Positions 18,584 through 27,875 are shown, numbered from the stretch's first letter. The stretch: DNA of 64,000 nt from Psychromonas ossibalaenae ATCC BAA-1528 (GCF_000381745.1 NZ_KB906967.1:62001-126000); one strand, 5' to 3'. Made by a program: numbers and translations. Notes: generated by a model not told the origin, from the sequence alone.

Positions 18584-19525
18584 TTAAACCAATCCCATAT
18601 CCTGTACCCGTTTATCAATCAGTCTGCCGCACTGCTCTTTTAATAAATTACGCAGCCAGTTATGCGGCGCAGAATGCTGACAGCGCGCATGCCAGATCAA
18701 TGAATACTCAAAAGGTTTAAATTCAAACGGTAAAGGTTTAACAATCAGATTGTGCTTTTCAGCCACCAAATATGCTAAATCGGCAGGTACGGTAATAATC
18801 AGCGGCATTTTATCAACAATCGCTAAGGCGGCTTCTAGATGGTATGCCCGAAGCACAGTTTTAGGTGCAGGATGACCGCTAAGGGCATCATCAATCAGCG
18901 CTTTAACACCGTCACTAATCGCAATTAATGCATGCGGATAAGCAAGATAATCCTCCAGGGTTATCTCTTTATCGGCCAGCGGATGAGATTTTGACAGCAT
19001 GCAGAACACACTGACTAAACCGAGCTTTTCCTGCTGCAGCGGTTCAACCTGCTGAGTTGGACGACAGATAGCCATATCACAGCCTTCAATACTCAACTGC
19101 TTAAACATCTGTTCATGCTGAAGCGGTGGAAACTCCAGAGAGATATTCGGCGCTTCTTCGTAAATACGCGGCAGCGCATAGGGAAGAATGGTCTGCATAG
19201 CATAATCCGTAGTAGCAATGGAAAAATGCTGTTTGCATAATTTCGGATCAAAATTAGTCGGTGAAAGCAGGATACGCAGCGACTCCAGGGGATCATTAAG
19301 CGCCATACTTATTTCAATGGCGCGCTGTGTCGGCTGCAGGTTCTGTCCCTGGCGAATAAACAGGGGATCATCGAGCAGTTCTCTTAATCTTCCCAATACG
19401 CGGCTCATCGCTGACTGACTTAAATTAAGCCGAACAGCACTGCGGCTGACACTGCCCTCTTCTATTAATACCTGAAGCGCCACAAACAGGTTTAAATCGC
19501 GACGGTAAACCTCTTCCAGTTCCAT
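18584..19525 (-). CDS. LysR family transcriptional regulator
   Basis: The N-terminal winged helix-turn-helix is clear: YRRDLNLFVALQVLIEEGSV, SRSAVRLNLSQSAMSRVLGR and LRELLDDPLFIRQGQ. An effector-binding domain of about 220 residues follows. The layout of the first 20 residues resembles the LeuO/NodD-type branch. I start at the ATG at 19525 (313 residues); a GTG four codons upstream is also possible and neither has a strong ribosome site. It is divergent from gbpA, 361 bases away, and convergent with the MFS gene. Either could be a target, but the sequence does not decide. Confidence 0.85.
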   Translation of the reverse strand: MELEEVYRRDLNLFVALQVLIEEGSVSRSAVRLNLSQSAMSRVLGRLRELLDDPLFIRQGQNLQPTQRAIEISMALNDPLESLRILLSPTNFDPKLCKQHFSIATTDYAMQTILPYALPRIYEEAPNISLEFPPLQHEQMFKQLSIEGCDMAICRPTQQVEPLQQEKLGLVSVFCMLSKSHPLADKEITLEDYLAYPHALIAISDGVKALIDDALSGHPAPKTVLRAYHLEAALAIVDKMPLIITVPADLAYLVAEKHNLIVKPLPFEFKPFEYSLIWHARCQHSAPHNWLRNLLKEQCGRLIDKRVQDMGLV

Positions 19526-19886
19526 ATTCGAATCCACAGTATAAACAGTGAGTTATTATGACCAACAACGGACAGCACATCCAGATCTATTAGCACAGAG
19601 TAAATATTAGCAGCATACTGCCTGATCATTATCACTGCGTGAACTTACCCCCGGATTGTTAAATACAAGTTAACATCACGATTTTTAAGAATAATTCACA
19701 TCTTTTCACTTCCCAATCTCTGTCTGATTCGTGATCATGTAACATATATTTAACAATCACCTTGAACCAGTAGTTAACTGTTTCAGGCGCCGCTAAGTCC
19801 TTTGTCCTTTTGATTTTTTCAAAGCAAGGACTCAACAACCAGTAAATGCGTTTTACTAATATTTTCCCAACAGGAGTTTATCATAA
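19526..19886. other. Divergent LysR-gbpA intergenic region
   Basis: About 360 bases without a gene. Arms AGTCCTT and AAGGACT at roughly 19796-19831 could fold into an imperfect hairpin in the gbpA leader, followed by an AGGAG ribosome site just before the gbpA start. No clear promoter boxes stand out. Confidence 0.4.
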
Positions 19887-21380
19887 ATGAAATATTCCAA
19901 AAAAGTACCTCTTAGCCAGTACCACAGAGTAACTTCTCTAGGGCTTTGTAAACTAGGGCCTGTATTATTACTCGTTTCCAGCGCAGGTGTCTCAGCTCAT
20001 GGATTCATCGACGGTACAGAAAACGGTTCCGGTTTACAGTCTCGCGCTGATTTATGTGCAGGTTGGGATAATCCTCCGAACGGCAATTGTGGTGCTATTC
20101 GGGACGAACCGCAAAGTTTAGAAGCTATCGATGGTTTTCCTAACGGCGGGCCGGTCGATGGTCAAATAGCCAGTGCCAATCAAGTACGGGGCGGTGAATT
20201 AGACGTGCAGACAGCTGACCGCTGGGTAAAAAATCCAATTACTGCGGGACAAAACAGCTTTGAATGGAAGAAAACAGCCGCGCACACAACAGCTGAGTGG
20301 CGTTATTATATTACCAATCAGGACTGGAATGTGAATGAAGCGTTAAGCAGAGATTCATTTGACCTGACACCTTTCTGTACTGTTGACGGCGGCATGGTAC
20401 AGCCTCCTACAAGAGTAGTTCACGACTGTGGAGTCCCGCAGCGTACAGGTTATCAGGTAATACTGGCGGTATGGGAGGTTGGTGATACAGTGAACAGTTT
20501 CTACAATGTGATTGATGTGCAGTTTGAAGATTCTCCCGCTCCGCCAGTTCCAGGCATAACAGATGCCGGCACCATCTACCCGTCGAAAAACTTAGACACA
20601 GGCGACAAGGTGATGACCCGTGTATTTGATAGTGAAGGCGAACTTCCGGCACTGCAGACAGTACTCACGATTGCTAATAAAGCACAGGGCGTTGCTGAAG
20701 TATGGAGTCATGATCTTGCTGAAAAAATCAACAGCGAGCAGCCGGATATTAAAGCAGGTCAGGCAAAAATGTCAGGAGACACAGCTTCATTTTCTCCGGT
20801 TTTCGGTACTAACCCTGTCTATACCAAAACAGCCAGCGGCTTAGTCCGCGTTGAAATTGATTTTGACGAAGTACCGGAACCGATTGTGGACGGAATTGAA
20901 GTAACGGGGCTTGAGGCACAATATTCGCTTAATGGTGATAATGAAGTAGCAATTGATTTTGATGTCACTGCAACTGGCGAACTGCTGGTCAGTAATACAA
21001 TTTACGACAGCAATAATAAAGCTAAAGGCTATGCACAGGCAGAGATTCACAACAGCACTGAAACTTTCTCAATGCTGTTAGAAGATATGACACCTGGAAT
21101 TCATACACTGGTTACTATTGCCGATGATAAAAATGGTAATTTAATACAGGAAAACAACCAGTTCACAGTCGTAGAAACACCTGAACATGACTATGTATTC
21201 CCTGATGGTCTGAGTTCATACACAGAAGGAACCAAAGTACTGCAGAGTAAAGATGGAAGTATTTACCAGTGTAAGCCCTGGCCGAACACTGGCTATTGTC
21301 AGCAGTGGACCGAGACAACAACGCAGTATGAACCTGGTGTAGGCAGCCACTGGCAGGATGCATGGGATAAAGTACAGTAA
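19887..21380 (+). CDS. gbpA: GbpA-like chitin-binding lytic polysaccharide monooxygenase
   Basis: This is a secreted 497-residue protein with the domain order of Vibrio GbpA. A long signal peptide ends in VSA, leaving His38 as the first mature residue. His38 and His133 (AAHTTAEWRYY) form the copper histidine brace of AA10 LPMOs, which cleave crystalline chitin by oxidation. Residues about 230-435 are two GbpA2/GbpA3-like modules used by Vibrio for binding to cells. The last 60 residues (YTEGTKVLQSKDGSIYQCKP, WPNTGYCQQW) form a small CBM73/CBM5-type chitin-binding domain with two cysteines. An AGGAG lies upstream. V. cholerae GbpA is about 485 residues. Confidence 0.9.
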   Translation: MKYSKKVPLSQYHRVTSLGLCKLGPVLLLVSSAGVSAHGFIDGTENGSGLQSRADLCAGWDNPPNGNCGAIRDEPQSLEAIDGFPNGGPVDGQIASANQVRGGELDVQTADRWVKNPITAGQNSFEWKKTAAHTTAEWRYYITNQDWNVNEALSRDSFDLTPFCTVDGGMVQPPTRVVHDCGVPQRTGYQVILAVWEVGDTVNSFYNVIDVQFEDSPAPPVPGITDAGTIYPSKNLDTGDKVMTRVFDSEGELPALQTVLTIANKAQGVAEVWSHDLAEKINSEQPDIKAGQAKMSGDTASFSPVFGTNPVYTKTASGLVRVEIDFDEVPEPIVDGIEVTGLEAQYSLNGDNEVAIDFDVTATGELLVSNTIYDSNNKAKGYAQAEIHNSTETFSMLLEDMTPGIHTLVTIADDKNGNLIQENNQFTVVETPEHDYVFPDGLSSYTEGTKVLQSKDGSIYQCKPWPNTGYCQQWTETTTQYEPGVGSHWQDAWDKVQ

Positions 21381-21417
21381 TACACTTCACTTTTTCGCGC
21401 ATCGAAGTTGATAAAAC

Positions 21418-21448
21418 TTAACCTGCTAGGCAATGCTTAGCAGGTTAA
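21418..21448. terminator. Hairpin between convergent gbpA and tetR-family gene
   Basis: TTAACCTGCTA (21418-21428) pairs perfectly with TAGCAGGTTAA (21438-21448) around a nine-base loop. No strong T-run follows on the plus strand; on the minus strand the downstream bases read GTTTTATC. It lies between two converging genes. Confidence 0.65.
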
Positions 21449-21465
21449 AACTGTACAAAATTATT

Positions 21466-22074
21466 TCAAGTATATTGTTTTAAAATCATCTCTACTGCAG
21501 TTTGTGCAATCAATGCGCTTTTCTGCTCATTCGGAAATTCCTCTCCCTGCACCAGCTGCGGCCAGAAACAAAAGCCTTTAATCACAGCAATAAACTGGGT
21601 CACCACTATCTCCGGATCCGCACATTTAAGTGCACCGGCTTCACAAGCTTCATTAAACCAGACGGTTAAAGGAGACTCCTGTTTATTAAAGGTCTGCATA
21701 ACATTCGTCATCAGCTCAGGAGAGTGCATTAATTCGCCAAGAATTACTTTCGCCGTCGGTAAAAAACCATCGCCTTTAAGCAGAGAAATTTCGTTATCAA
21801 CTAAACTGCGCAGCTGCAGTTCAAGCGGGACAGTGAGTGAAAAAGGAACCTGCTCAAAAGCAGACAACATAGTCAGCATCTCTTCTAAAATTGCTTCAAA
21901 CAGCAGCTCTTTGCTGGCAAAGTGATTATAAACCGTACGCTTCGAAACCTCAGCGCGTTTAGCAATATCATCCATACTGGCGACTTTAAAGCCTTTTTCC
22001 TGAAACTCCAACGTAGCAGCCTGAATTATTGATGCATGTTTGAACTGCGAGCGAGTTAGTTTTTTCTCTTTCAT
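21466..22074 (-). CDS. TetR family transcriptional repressor
   Basis: The N-terminal domain reads HASIIQAATLEFQEKGFK, then MDDIAKRAEVSKRTVYNHF and ASKELLFEAIL, a standard TetR helix-turn-helix. The C-terminal ligand domain resembles the AefR-type group (GDGFLPTAKVILGELMHSPE). I start at the ATG at 22074 (202 residues), because the longer frame to 22188 adds a hydrophobic, non-family N-terminus and would cover the operators. It is divergent from a metallo-beta-lactamase-fold gene, and the intervening region carries two matching palindromes, so it probably represses that gene and itself. Inducer unknown. Confidence 0.85.
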   Translation of the reverse strand: MKEKKLTRSQFKHASIIQAATLEFQEKGFKVASMDDIAKRAEVSKRTVYNHFASKELLFEAILEEMLTMLSAFEQVPFSLTVPLELQLRSLVDNEISLLKGDGFLPTAKVILGELMHSPELMTNVMQTFNKQESPLTVWFNEACEAGALKCADPEIVVTQFIAVIKGFCFWPQLVQGEEFPNEQKSALIAQTAVEMILKQYT

Positions 22075-22140
22075 TTTCAATTTCTTATATATATAGGAGC
22101 GGAAAACATCAACGCCATAACAAATAACACTTAGAAAAAG

Positions 22141-22156
22141 TACACTAATGAGTTTA
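22141..22156. promoter_or_regulatory. Candidate TetR operator 1
   Basis: TACACT-AATG-AGTTTA is a near-perfect inverted repeat (TAmACT-N4-AGTkTA). The same 19-base block, apart from the central four bases, recurs 39 bases downstream. It lies between the divergent tetR-family and metallo-beta-lactamase-fold genes. Confidence 0.65.
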
Positions 22157-22179
22157 CTTTTAACAAAAGCGGCATAAAC

Positions 22180-22195
22180 TACACTCACAAGTTTA
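22180..22195. promoter_or_regulatory. Candidate TetR operator 2
   Basis: TACACT-CACA-AGTTTA repeats operator 1 with a different centre. It ends 17 bases before the metallo-beta-lactamase-fold start codon, so bound repressor would block initiation. The 39-base centre-to-centre spacing is close to four helical turns. Confidence 0.65.
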
Positions 22196-22212
22196 CTTCA
22201 AGGTTAGTAACA

Positions 22213-23337
22213 ATGAAACGAATTATCACAATATTAATACTACTGCTCGGAGGCACAATGCTGTTAATGAAAACACCAGATGTACAGTCACCCACTGCAC
22301 CAGAAAATAAATTACAAAATCATCACAAAAGCGGCGGGGGCTTTGTTAATACAGCGCCGGATTTTACTAATGACACGGCACTGTTAGGACTGCTCACCCG
22401 TTATATCAGCGAATCACGCACGGATGCATCTCCTGTGGATGCCATTCCAATGACTCCGCTCAGCAGCGCAGACCTGAATAATCTAGCCGCAGACAAAGAT
22501 GTGGTGATCCGCCTGGGGCACTCTAGCATTTTTATGCAGGTAAACGGCCAGAAATGGCTTATCGATCCGGTTTTTAGTGAACGCGCCTCACCATTCAGCT
22601 TTGCCGGACCGAAAAGATTCCATCAGCCCCCTATTACTCTGCAGTCATTACCTGATATCGACGGCGTATTAATTTCGCATGATCATTACGATCATCTGGA
22701 TAAAAACAGCATTAAGTATCTAGCAGATAAAGTGACTCATTTTGTGGTGCCCTTAGGTGTTGAGCAGTATCTGCTGGACTGGAAAGTGGCACCTGAAAAA
22801 GTTCACAGTCTAGACTGGTGGCAGTCTGTCAATATCGACGGTCTAAACTTAACAGCAACACCCGCACAGCATTTTTCAGGACGCGGTTTATTCGACAGAG
22901 ATGAGACTTTGTGGGTTTCTTATGTGATTGAATCGACTGACAGTAAGCTGTTTTTCAGCGGTGATTCCGGTTATTTTGAAGGTTTTAAAGCGATAGGTGA
23001 ACGCTTTGGTCCTTTTGATTTAACCCTGATTGAAACCGGTGCCTATGACCGTGACTGGCCGACGATTCATATGACACCGGAACAAAGTCTGCAGGCGCAC
23101 CTGGATCTGAAAGGCAAGCAGATGATGCCGATTCACAACGGTACTTTCGACCTGGCATTTCACAGCTGGTATGAACCACTGCAGCGGATCAGTGAATTAG
23201 CGCAGCAGTCACAGGTTGCTCTGATCACGCCGGTAATGGGGCAAATCATCACTCTCGACAATATACCCGCTACCTATTCCTGGTGGAAAAACGAACAGCA
23301 GTTAGAAAATGACCAGCAGGCTGTTGCTGCATTATAG
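22213..23337 (+). CDS. Metallo-beta-lactamase-fold hydrolase (NAPE-PLD/RomA-like)
   Basis: The 374-residue protein has an N-terminal membrane anchor or signal (IITILILLLGGTMLLM). The hydrolase domain includes IRLGHSSIFMQVNGQKWLID, the metal site HDHYDHLD, HFSGRGLFDRDETLWVSYV, FSGDSGYFEGF and the final histidine in MPIHNGTFDL. This pattern belongs to the NAPE-hydrolysing phospholipase D/RomA/UlaG-like branch, so a phospholipid-like or phosphodiester substrate is plausible but unproven. The protein probably faces the periplasm. It is divergent from the TetR gene and preceded by its candidate operators. Confidence 0.8.
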   Translation: MKRIITILILLLGGTMLLMKTPDVQSPTAPENKLQNHHKSGGGFVNTAPDFTNDTALLGLLTRYISESRTDASPVDAIPMTPLSSADLNNLAADKDVVIRLGHSSIFMQVNGQKWLIDPVFSERASPFSFAGPKRFHQPPITLQSLPDIDGVLISHDHYDHLDKNSIKYLADKVTHFVVPLGVEQYLLDWKVAPEKVHSLDWWQSVNIDGLNLTATPAQHFSGRGLFDRDETLWVSYVIESTDSKLFFSGDSGYFEGFKAIGERFGPFDLTLIETGAYDRDWPTIHMTPEQSLQAHLDLKGKQMMPIHNGTFDLAFHSWYEPLQRISELAQQSQVALITPVMGQIITLDNIPATYSWWKNEQQLENDQQAVAAL

Positions 23338-23472
23338 ATAAAACTCGGCAGTAAAAGACGATGGCTGTCGGAAAATATTTTTCTTGTTCCAGAAGACTGG
23401 CGCAGGTAAAAATTGAGCTATATCAATTTTTACCTTAAGCTTGTTAACAATATATTCAACTTAGGGGCGGCA

Positions 23473-24525
23473 ATGGAATTTTCAATATTAGGCAGCAGCG
23501 GCATTGAAGTATCACGAGTCTGTTTAGGCAGCATGACCTGGGGAGTGCAGAATAATCAAAATGATGCAGACCAGCAGATAGAGTATGCACTTAAACAGAG
23601 CATTAATTTTATCGATACCGCGGAGATGTATGCCGTGCCGCCTTCAGCCGAAACCTATGGCAAAACAGAAACTATTATCGGCAACTGGCTGGGCAGGAAT
23701 GAAACAGTGCGTAAAGATATAATTCTCGCAAGTAAAATTGCCGGAGGCGGTTTACCCTGGGTACGCGGCGGCAGTCCAATCAGCGGCGAAACAGTTGTAC
23801 AGGCGGTAGATGCTTCTCTTAAACGTCTGCACACTGATTATATTGACCTGTTCCAGCTGCACTGGCCGAATCGTACCTCACCGCATTTTAGTAAACACTG
23901 GCCTAATCACTTTAAATTCAGTGAATCTGATGCGGCACTGCAAAGTGCGCAGATGCTGGATATCCTGCAGGGACTCGACCGCTGTGTAAAAGCAGGAAAA
24001 ATTCGTTACTGCGGCCTGTCAGATGATACTCCCTGGGGTATTAATACCTATCTTAAATTAAGTGAGCAGCATAACCTGCCGCGCATGGTTTCTATTCAGA
24101 ATGAATTCAGCCTGCTGCACGCTAAAGACTGGCCTTATCTAATTGAAAACTGTATTCACGAAGATATTGCTTATTTACCCTGGTCACCGCTGGCCGGCGG
24201 TATGTTAAGCGGTAAATACCAAAATGGTGCCCGCCCGCAGGGCAGCCGCTGGACTTTAGCACAGCGTAACGGCTTATTCAGAGATACCGAAGCAGGACAC
24301 AAAGCAGTCAGCGCCTATGCGCAGATAGCTGCTGATAACGGTTTTACTGCGGCGCAGCTGGCCTTAGCCTGGTGTGATCAGGTTGACGGAGTCACCTCTA
24401 CGATTATTGGTGCCACCAATATGAAGCAGTTAAAAGAAGATATCAACGCATTTTCTCTGCCGTTGAGTGAACAAATGCTAAGTGATATCAACTCAGTATT
24501 TAAACAATATCCAGTGCCCTTTTAA
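23473..24525 (+). CDS. tas: Aldo/keto reductase, Tas-like
   Basis: The 350-residue protein is a close match to the Tas group of NADP(H)-dependent aldo/keto reductases. Landmarks are VSRVCLGSMTWGVQN, the catalytic region NFIDTAEMYAVPP, SLKRLHTDYIDLFQLHWPNR, and the cofactor-binding tail STIIGATNMKQLKEDI. The ATG at 23473 follows a GGGGCGG stretch; an upstream in-frame start at 23413 adds 20 residues with no family counterpart. Physiological substrate is unknown; in E. coli Tas partly substitutes for prephenate dehydrogenase in a tyrosine auxotroph. Confidence 0.85.
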   Translation: MEFSILGSSGIEVSRVCLGSMTWGVQNNQNDADQQIEYALKQSINFIDTAEMYAVPPSAETYGKTETIIGNWLGRNETVRKDIILASKIAGGGLPWVRGGSPISGETVVQAVDASLKRLHTDYIDLFQLHWPNRTSPHFSKHWPNHFKFSESDAALQSAQMLDILQGLDRCVKAGKIRYCGLSDDTPWGINTYLKLSEQHNLPRMVSIQNEFSLLHAKDWPYLIENCIHEDIAYLPWSPLAGGMLSGKYQNGARPQGSRWTLAQRNGLFRDTEAGHKAVSAYAQIAADNGFTAAQLALAWCDQVDGVTSTIIGATNMKQLKEDINAFSLPLSEQMLSDINSVFKQYPVPF

Positions 24526-24541
24526 GTGCCGCTTATTATCC

Positions 24542-24572
24542 GCTAGTTCCCATGTTAGATGCGGGAGCTAGC
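24542..24572. repeat. Dispersed hairpin repeat, copy 1
   Basis: GCTAGTTCCC (24542-24551) and GGGAGCTAGC (24563-24572) form a hairpin that ends exactly where the TVP38 stop codon begins, between two convergent genes. Its TTCCC...GGGA arms relate it loosely to copies at 49942, 51492 and 61421. Confidence 0.6.
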
Positions 24573-25259
24573 TCAAACTTCAACCCTCAACGCCTTAGAA
24601 GCTATTTTCCCCAATCCCAAAATAGAAATGATAACCAGTAGTAAAATAAACCACTGCTGCCAGCCGGAGAAAGGATTTTCTAATAAACGCGATAAATGAT
24701 TAGACTGAATACCGACATAAATCACCAGTATAGTGCGCGGCAGCATGCCGAGGGCAGCTCCGATAAAGAACAGTTTAAGCCGCGCGCCGGCCATGGCTAA
24801 TAAAATATTGCTGACAGCAAAAGGCAGAATAGGGCTTAACTTGCTGAGCATCACCAAACTCAACTCCTGCTCTTTTAAGCGCTTAATAATCAGCATCGCC
24901 TGAGAATGCCCCTGCAGACTAAGCATGAATTTCCCTGAGTCGAGAAATCTAGCGGCAAAGTAGCACAACACCGAAGCGAGAAGATAAGCGGGAACAATAA
25001 AAACTAACGCCTGCCAGCCGAGAAAATAACCACTGCTCAGAGCTATCAGGGTTGTCGGGGTTAATGCAAATGCCATGGTAAAAACACTGACAGAAAACAG
25101 CAGCAGCCACTGCTGCGTATCAAAACTTCTTAACAGCGGCTCATACTCCAGAGCCAGATAACTCATGCCGCCGCTGAACAGTAAAGGCAGCGAAGTCAGG
25201 AAAACAGCAAATCCGAGAGAAGTACCGTTAGCCCGTAAAATATTGAAAAAAGCATTCAT
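24573..25259 (-). CDS. TVP38/TMEM64 family membrane protein
   Basis: The 228-residue protein has about six hydrophobic helices. The family core is visible as FALTPTTLIALSSGYFLGW, a long amphipathic central segment (SLQGHSQAMLIIKRLKEQEL), LVMLSKLSPILPFAVSNILL and GMLPRTILVIYVGIQ. These are SNARE-associated/DedA-like (VTT) inner-membrane proteins, related to lipid scramblases and undecaprenyl-phosphate flippases. The particular lipid moved here cannot be told. It is convergent with the aldo/keto reductase gene. Confidence 0.8.
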   Translation of the reverse strand: MNAFFNILRANGTSLGFAVFLTSLPLLFSGGMSYLALEYEPLLRSFDTQQWLLLFSVSVFTMAFALTPTTLIALSSGYFLGWQALVFIVPAYLLASVLCYFAARFLDSGKFMLSLQGHSQAMLIIKRLKEQELSLVMLSKLSPILPFAVSNILLAMAGARLKLFFIGAALGMLPRTILVIYVGIQSNHLSRLLENPFSGWQQWFILLLVIISILGLGKIASKALRVEV

Positions 25260-25732
25260 AAATCAACCGAGTATATAATTAAAGCTCTTCTTAAAAAGGA
25301 TATAAGAGCAGTTATTTCTGTATAGAAAACGCACTTTACCTGTAATGTGATACTTTGCTAGTAAAAAATAATTTTATCCGCCTGGATCACATTTTTACGA
25401 TTAATTATTCGCGAATTATCTACCCTGAAAACAAACCTTAACTACTTTAAAAACAATACGCTTAAAAACAAAATATCAACCATCTTTATTTAAAAAAAGA
25501 AACGACAGGCACCTAGCACCTTCAAGGCAGAAAAAACACAAAGATAAGATCAATTACAAGACAACAACCCAGTTGAAAGCACAAAAAACAATCGATCGAA
25601 CAACCACAAGCTTTCGAACAATCATATTGTAACAGTTATGCAACAAACACAAACTATACTACCGCCATCACATTTCATTCGCGCATTGTTATGTATCATT
25701 TGTTCATCAACTCATTCAATTAAAGGTAAATA
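25260..25732. other. A+T-rich region upstream of ugpQ
   Basis: About 470 bases without a gene. A GGATCACATTT half-site (near 25384) resembles one arm of a CRP site but lacks the other arm. Two TCGAACAA motifs near 25595 and 25614 resemble GlpR half-sites; given the glycerophosphodiesterase gene downstream this is suggestive only. Confidence 0.3.
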
Positions 25733-26473
25733 ATGAAAAAAACATTAATTGCTCACCGTGGAATGTCATCACTCGCACCGGAAAATACTTTAGCAGCCTT
25801 CTCTTTATGTAAAGAGCACGGCGTAAAGTGGTTCGAGTGTGATGTCGATATTCTTCAGGACGGTACCGTTATCATCTCTCATGATGACACCTTAGACCGC
25901 TGTACGGATAAAAGCGGGCGATTATGTGATATTACCCGCGATGACCTTAGCAATATTGATGCGGGAAGCTGGTTCGGTGATATTTTCACAGGGGAAAGAA
26001 TACCCACACTGCAGCAGATGATCTGCTTAGCAAATGACAAACAGCTCAACCTCAATATTGAAATAAAATCATGCGCGGCCAGTGCGAAATTAAGCCGCCT
26101 GTTAATTGATAACTTAATTACCGCTCTCAAAGATCTCAATCCTGAACGTGAGCTGATTATTTCCAGTTTCAACCATTTAGTACTGTCGGAGTTTAAGCAG
26201 CTCAGCCCGCAGACTCCCGTAGCCTGTTTATTTGAAAGCCATAACCTGCTGGATGACTGGAACGCCACTATTGAGTGGTGTCAGGCTGATTATATTCACC
26301 CGGAAGATAAGGGGTTAACACGAGAAATGGTGAACAAATTTAAGGACGCCGGCATCAAAGTGAATGTCTGGACGGTAAACGATCTGGCGCGGGCAAATGA
26401 GTTATTTAACTGGGGGGTTGATGGAATTTGTACGGATATCGCCCACCAATTCCCGTCAAAGTACCGATTATAA
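25733..26473 (+). CDS. ugpQ: Glycerophosphodiester phosphodiesterase
   Basis: The 246-residue cytoplasmic protein hydrolyses glycerophosphodiesters from phospholipid breakdown to sn-glycerol 3-phosphate and an alcohol. Hallmarks are the N-terminal AHRGMSSLAPENTLAAF with the catalytic His-Arg, the metal-binding WFECDVDILQDGTVIISHDD, LNIEIK, and the C-terminal VNVWTVND and GVDGICTD motifs. There is no signal peptide, matching UgpQ rather than periplasmic GlpQ. It is followed after 13 bases by an MFS gene, so the two probably form an operon for uptake and use of these compounds. Confidence 0.9.
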   Translation: MKKTLIAHRGMSSLAPENTLAAFSLCKEHGVKWFECDVDILQDGTVIISHDDTLDRCTDKSGRLCDITRDDLSNIDAGSWFGDIFTGERIPTLQQMICLANDKQLNLNIEIKSCAASAKLSRLLIDNLITALKDLNPERELIISSFNHLVLSEFKQLSPQTPVACLFESHNLLDDWNATIEWCQADYIHPEDKGLTREMVNKFKDAGIKVNVWTVNDLARANELFNWGVDGICTDIAHQFPSKYRL

Positions 26474-26486
26474 AAAGAGCCCTATT

Positions 26487-27803
26487 ATGAGTTTATTAAA
26501 AAAGATTGGTTTTAGTTCAAAAAAGCAGTGTTACGGTTTCTTTTCTGTTGTGATGTCCGGACAGATTATTTATTCCGCCTTTGAAGCTTTCAAAGGTACC
26601 TTTTACAACTTACTACTGGAAGTATTAAGCATTGATAATACCCAGATGGGGATTTTATTTACTTTGATCGGCTCGGCTATGTTTTTTTACATTCCGGCAG
26701 GCTGGGTAAATAACCGTTTTTCGGTTAAATCCATTTTAATGACTGGATTGTTTGTGCGTTTTATCAGCATGATGTTTATTATTATTTTTGCCCCCGGATT
26801 TATGGTGCTGGCTGTTATTGCCGGCCTCTGGGGCTTAGTGGATGCCATTTTCTGGCCCGCCGTAGTAAACGGCGTCAACCTGATGTCCGGCGACAAGAAT
26901 AAAGGCATGGCATTTGGATTACTGGAGTCAACCAGACGAGCCGCGGAAATGAGCATGAATGCGGTCATTGTCGGTATTATGGCGCTGGTAGCCGGTTCTA
27001 TTTTGGTTTTCCAGGGGGCAATTGTTTTCTATACCCTGCTGATTTTACCAATGATCTTTTGTGTGTGGAAGTTTGTTCCAGACAATACGCTGCAGGTAAA
27101 ACAGGGTGAAAGTAAAAATAAAATCGCTTTTCAAGGTTTGATTCATGTCTTAAAAATGCCGACTGTCTGGCTGGCGGCCATTACCTCTCTGACGGTATAC
27201 TGGACCTACATAACCCTTATTTACACGGTTCCTTATCTGCAGGCAGTATTTGGATTAACAACCGCACAGGCGGCGGTATTCGGCATTATTAATACCGGTG
27301 CAATGGGCATAGTCGCAGGCCTGATTGCCGGGTTCATTTCCGACTACATCTTTAAATCTTCGATTAAAATGATGTTTTTTGCACTGGGACTAACCGTATT
27401 ATGCCTGGGCATTACCATTATACTTCCTAAATCAGCTGATATGCTGATGATCAATATTGCCCTGCTAATGTGTTTTTCATTCAGTATCTTTTTGGCGAAA
27501 GGCATCATTCTTGCGCCCATCGCCGAGGCTGGTGTACCAAGAAAGTTCAGCGGGGCAGCCATGAGTGTTGGTTCGTTTGCAGCTTATGCTTCGGTATTCT
27601 GGGCATACGCATTAAACGGCTGGATCATTGACAGTTACAGCGCGGTTAAAGCTTATCAGCTGATTTTCGGTATTGGACTGGCGGTATCAGCTTTCGGCAT
27701 GATCTGCGCCTTAATGCTGCTGTGGCTGAAGAAAAAACAAGGACACCTGTCCACTGAAGAAGATTCAGCTGAGGCACAAGGAACTGAAGCACCGGCATCA
27801 TAA
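26487..27803 (+). CDS. MFS transporter, partner of ugpQ
   Basis: The 438-residue protein has about twelve hydrophobic helices. I start at the ATG at 26487, 13 bases after ugpQ, because an earlier frame would begin inside ugpQ. Recognisable parts include FFSVVMSGQIIYSAFEAFKG, IPAGWVNNRFSVKSIL after helix 2, and GLWGLVDAIFWPAVVNGVN. It does not show clear GlpT signatures, so the substrate is not established. Operon position suggests glycerophosphodiesters or their headgroup product. The C-terminus is a short polar tail rich in Glu and Ala. A strong terminator follows. Confidence 0.75.
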   Translation: MSLLKKIGFSSKKQCYGFFSVVMSGQIIYSAFEAFKGTFYNLLLEVLSIDNTQMGILFTLIGSAMFFYIPAGWVNNRFSVKSILMTGLFVRFISMMFIIIFAPGFMVLAVIAGLWGLVDAIFWPAVVNGVNLMSGDKNKGMAFGLLESTRRAAEMSMNAVIVGIMALVAGSILVFQGAIVFYTLLILPMIFCVWKFVPDNTLQVKQGESKNKIAFQGLIHVLKMPTVWLAAITSLTVYWTYITLIYTVPYLQAVFGLTTAQAAVFGIINTGAMGIVAGLIAGFISDYIFKSSIKMMFFALGLTVLCLGITIILPKSADMLMINIALLMCFSFSIFLAKGIILAPIAEAGVPRKFSGAAMSVGSFAAYASVFWAYALNGWIIDSYSAVKAYQLIFGIGLAVSAFGMICALMLLWLKKKQGHLSTEEDSAEAQGTEAPAS

Positions 27804-27825
27804 CGGTGACGGTTTAATTTAAAGT

Positions 27826-27861
27826 AAAAAAGGCTGTTCATTTTCATGAACAGCCTTTTTT
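27826..27861. terminator. Bidirectional rho-independent terminator
   Basis: AGGCTGTTCA (27831-27840) and TGAACAGCCT (27847-27856) form a perfect stem. An A-run precedes it and a T-run follows it, so it can stop both the MFS transcript and the converging cvfB transcript. Confidence 0.9.
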
Positions 27862-27875
27862 ATAATCTGCGGGTA

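Noticed and set aside
22075-22188. N-terminal extension of the TetR protein
   Set aside because: It would place the two operator palindromes near or inside the coding region and adds a hydrophobic stretch foreign to the family.
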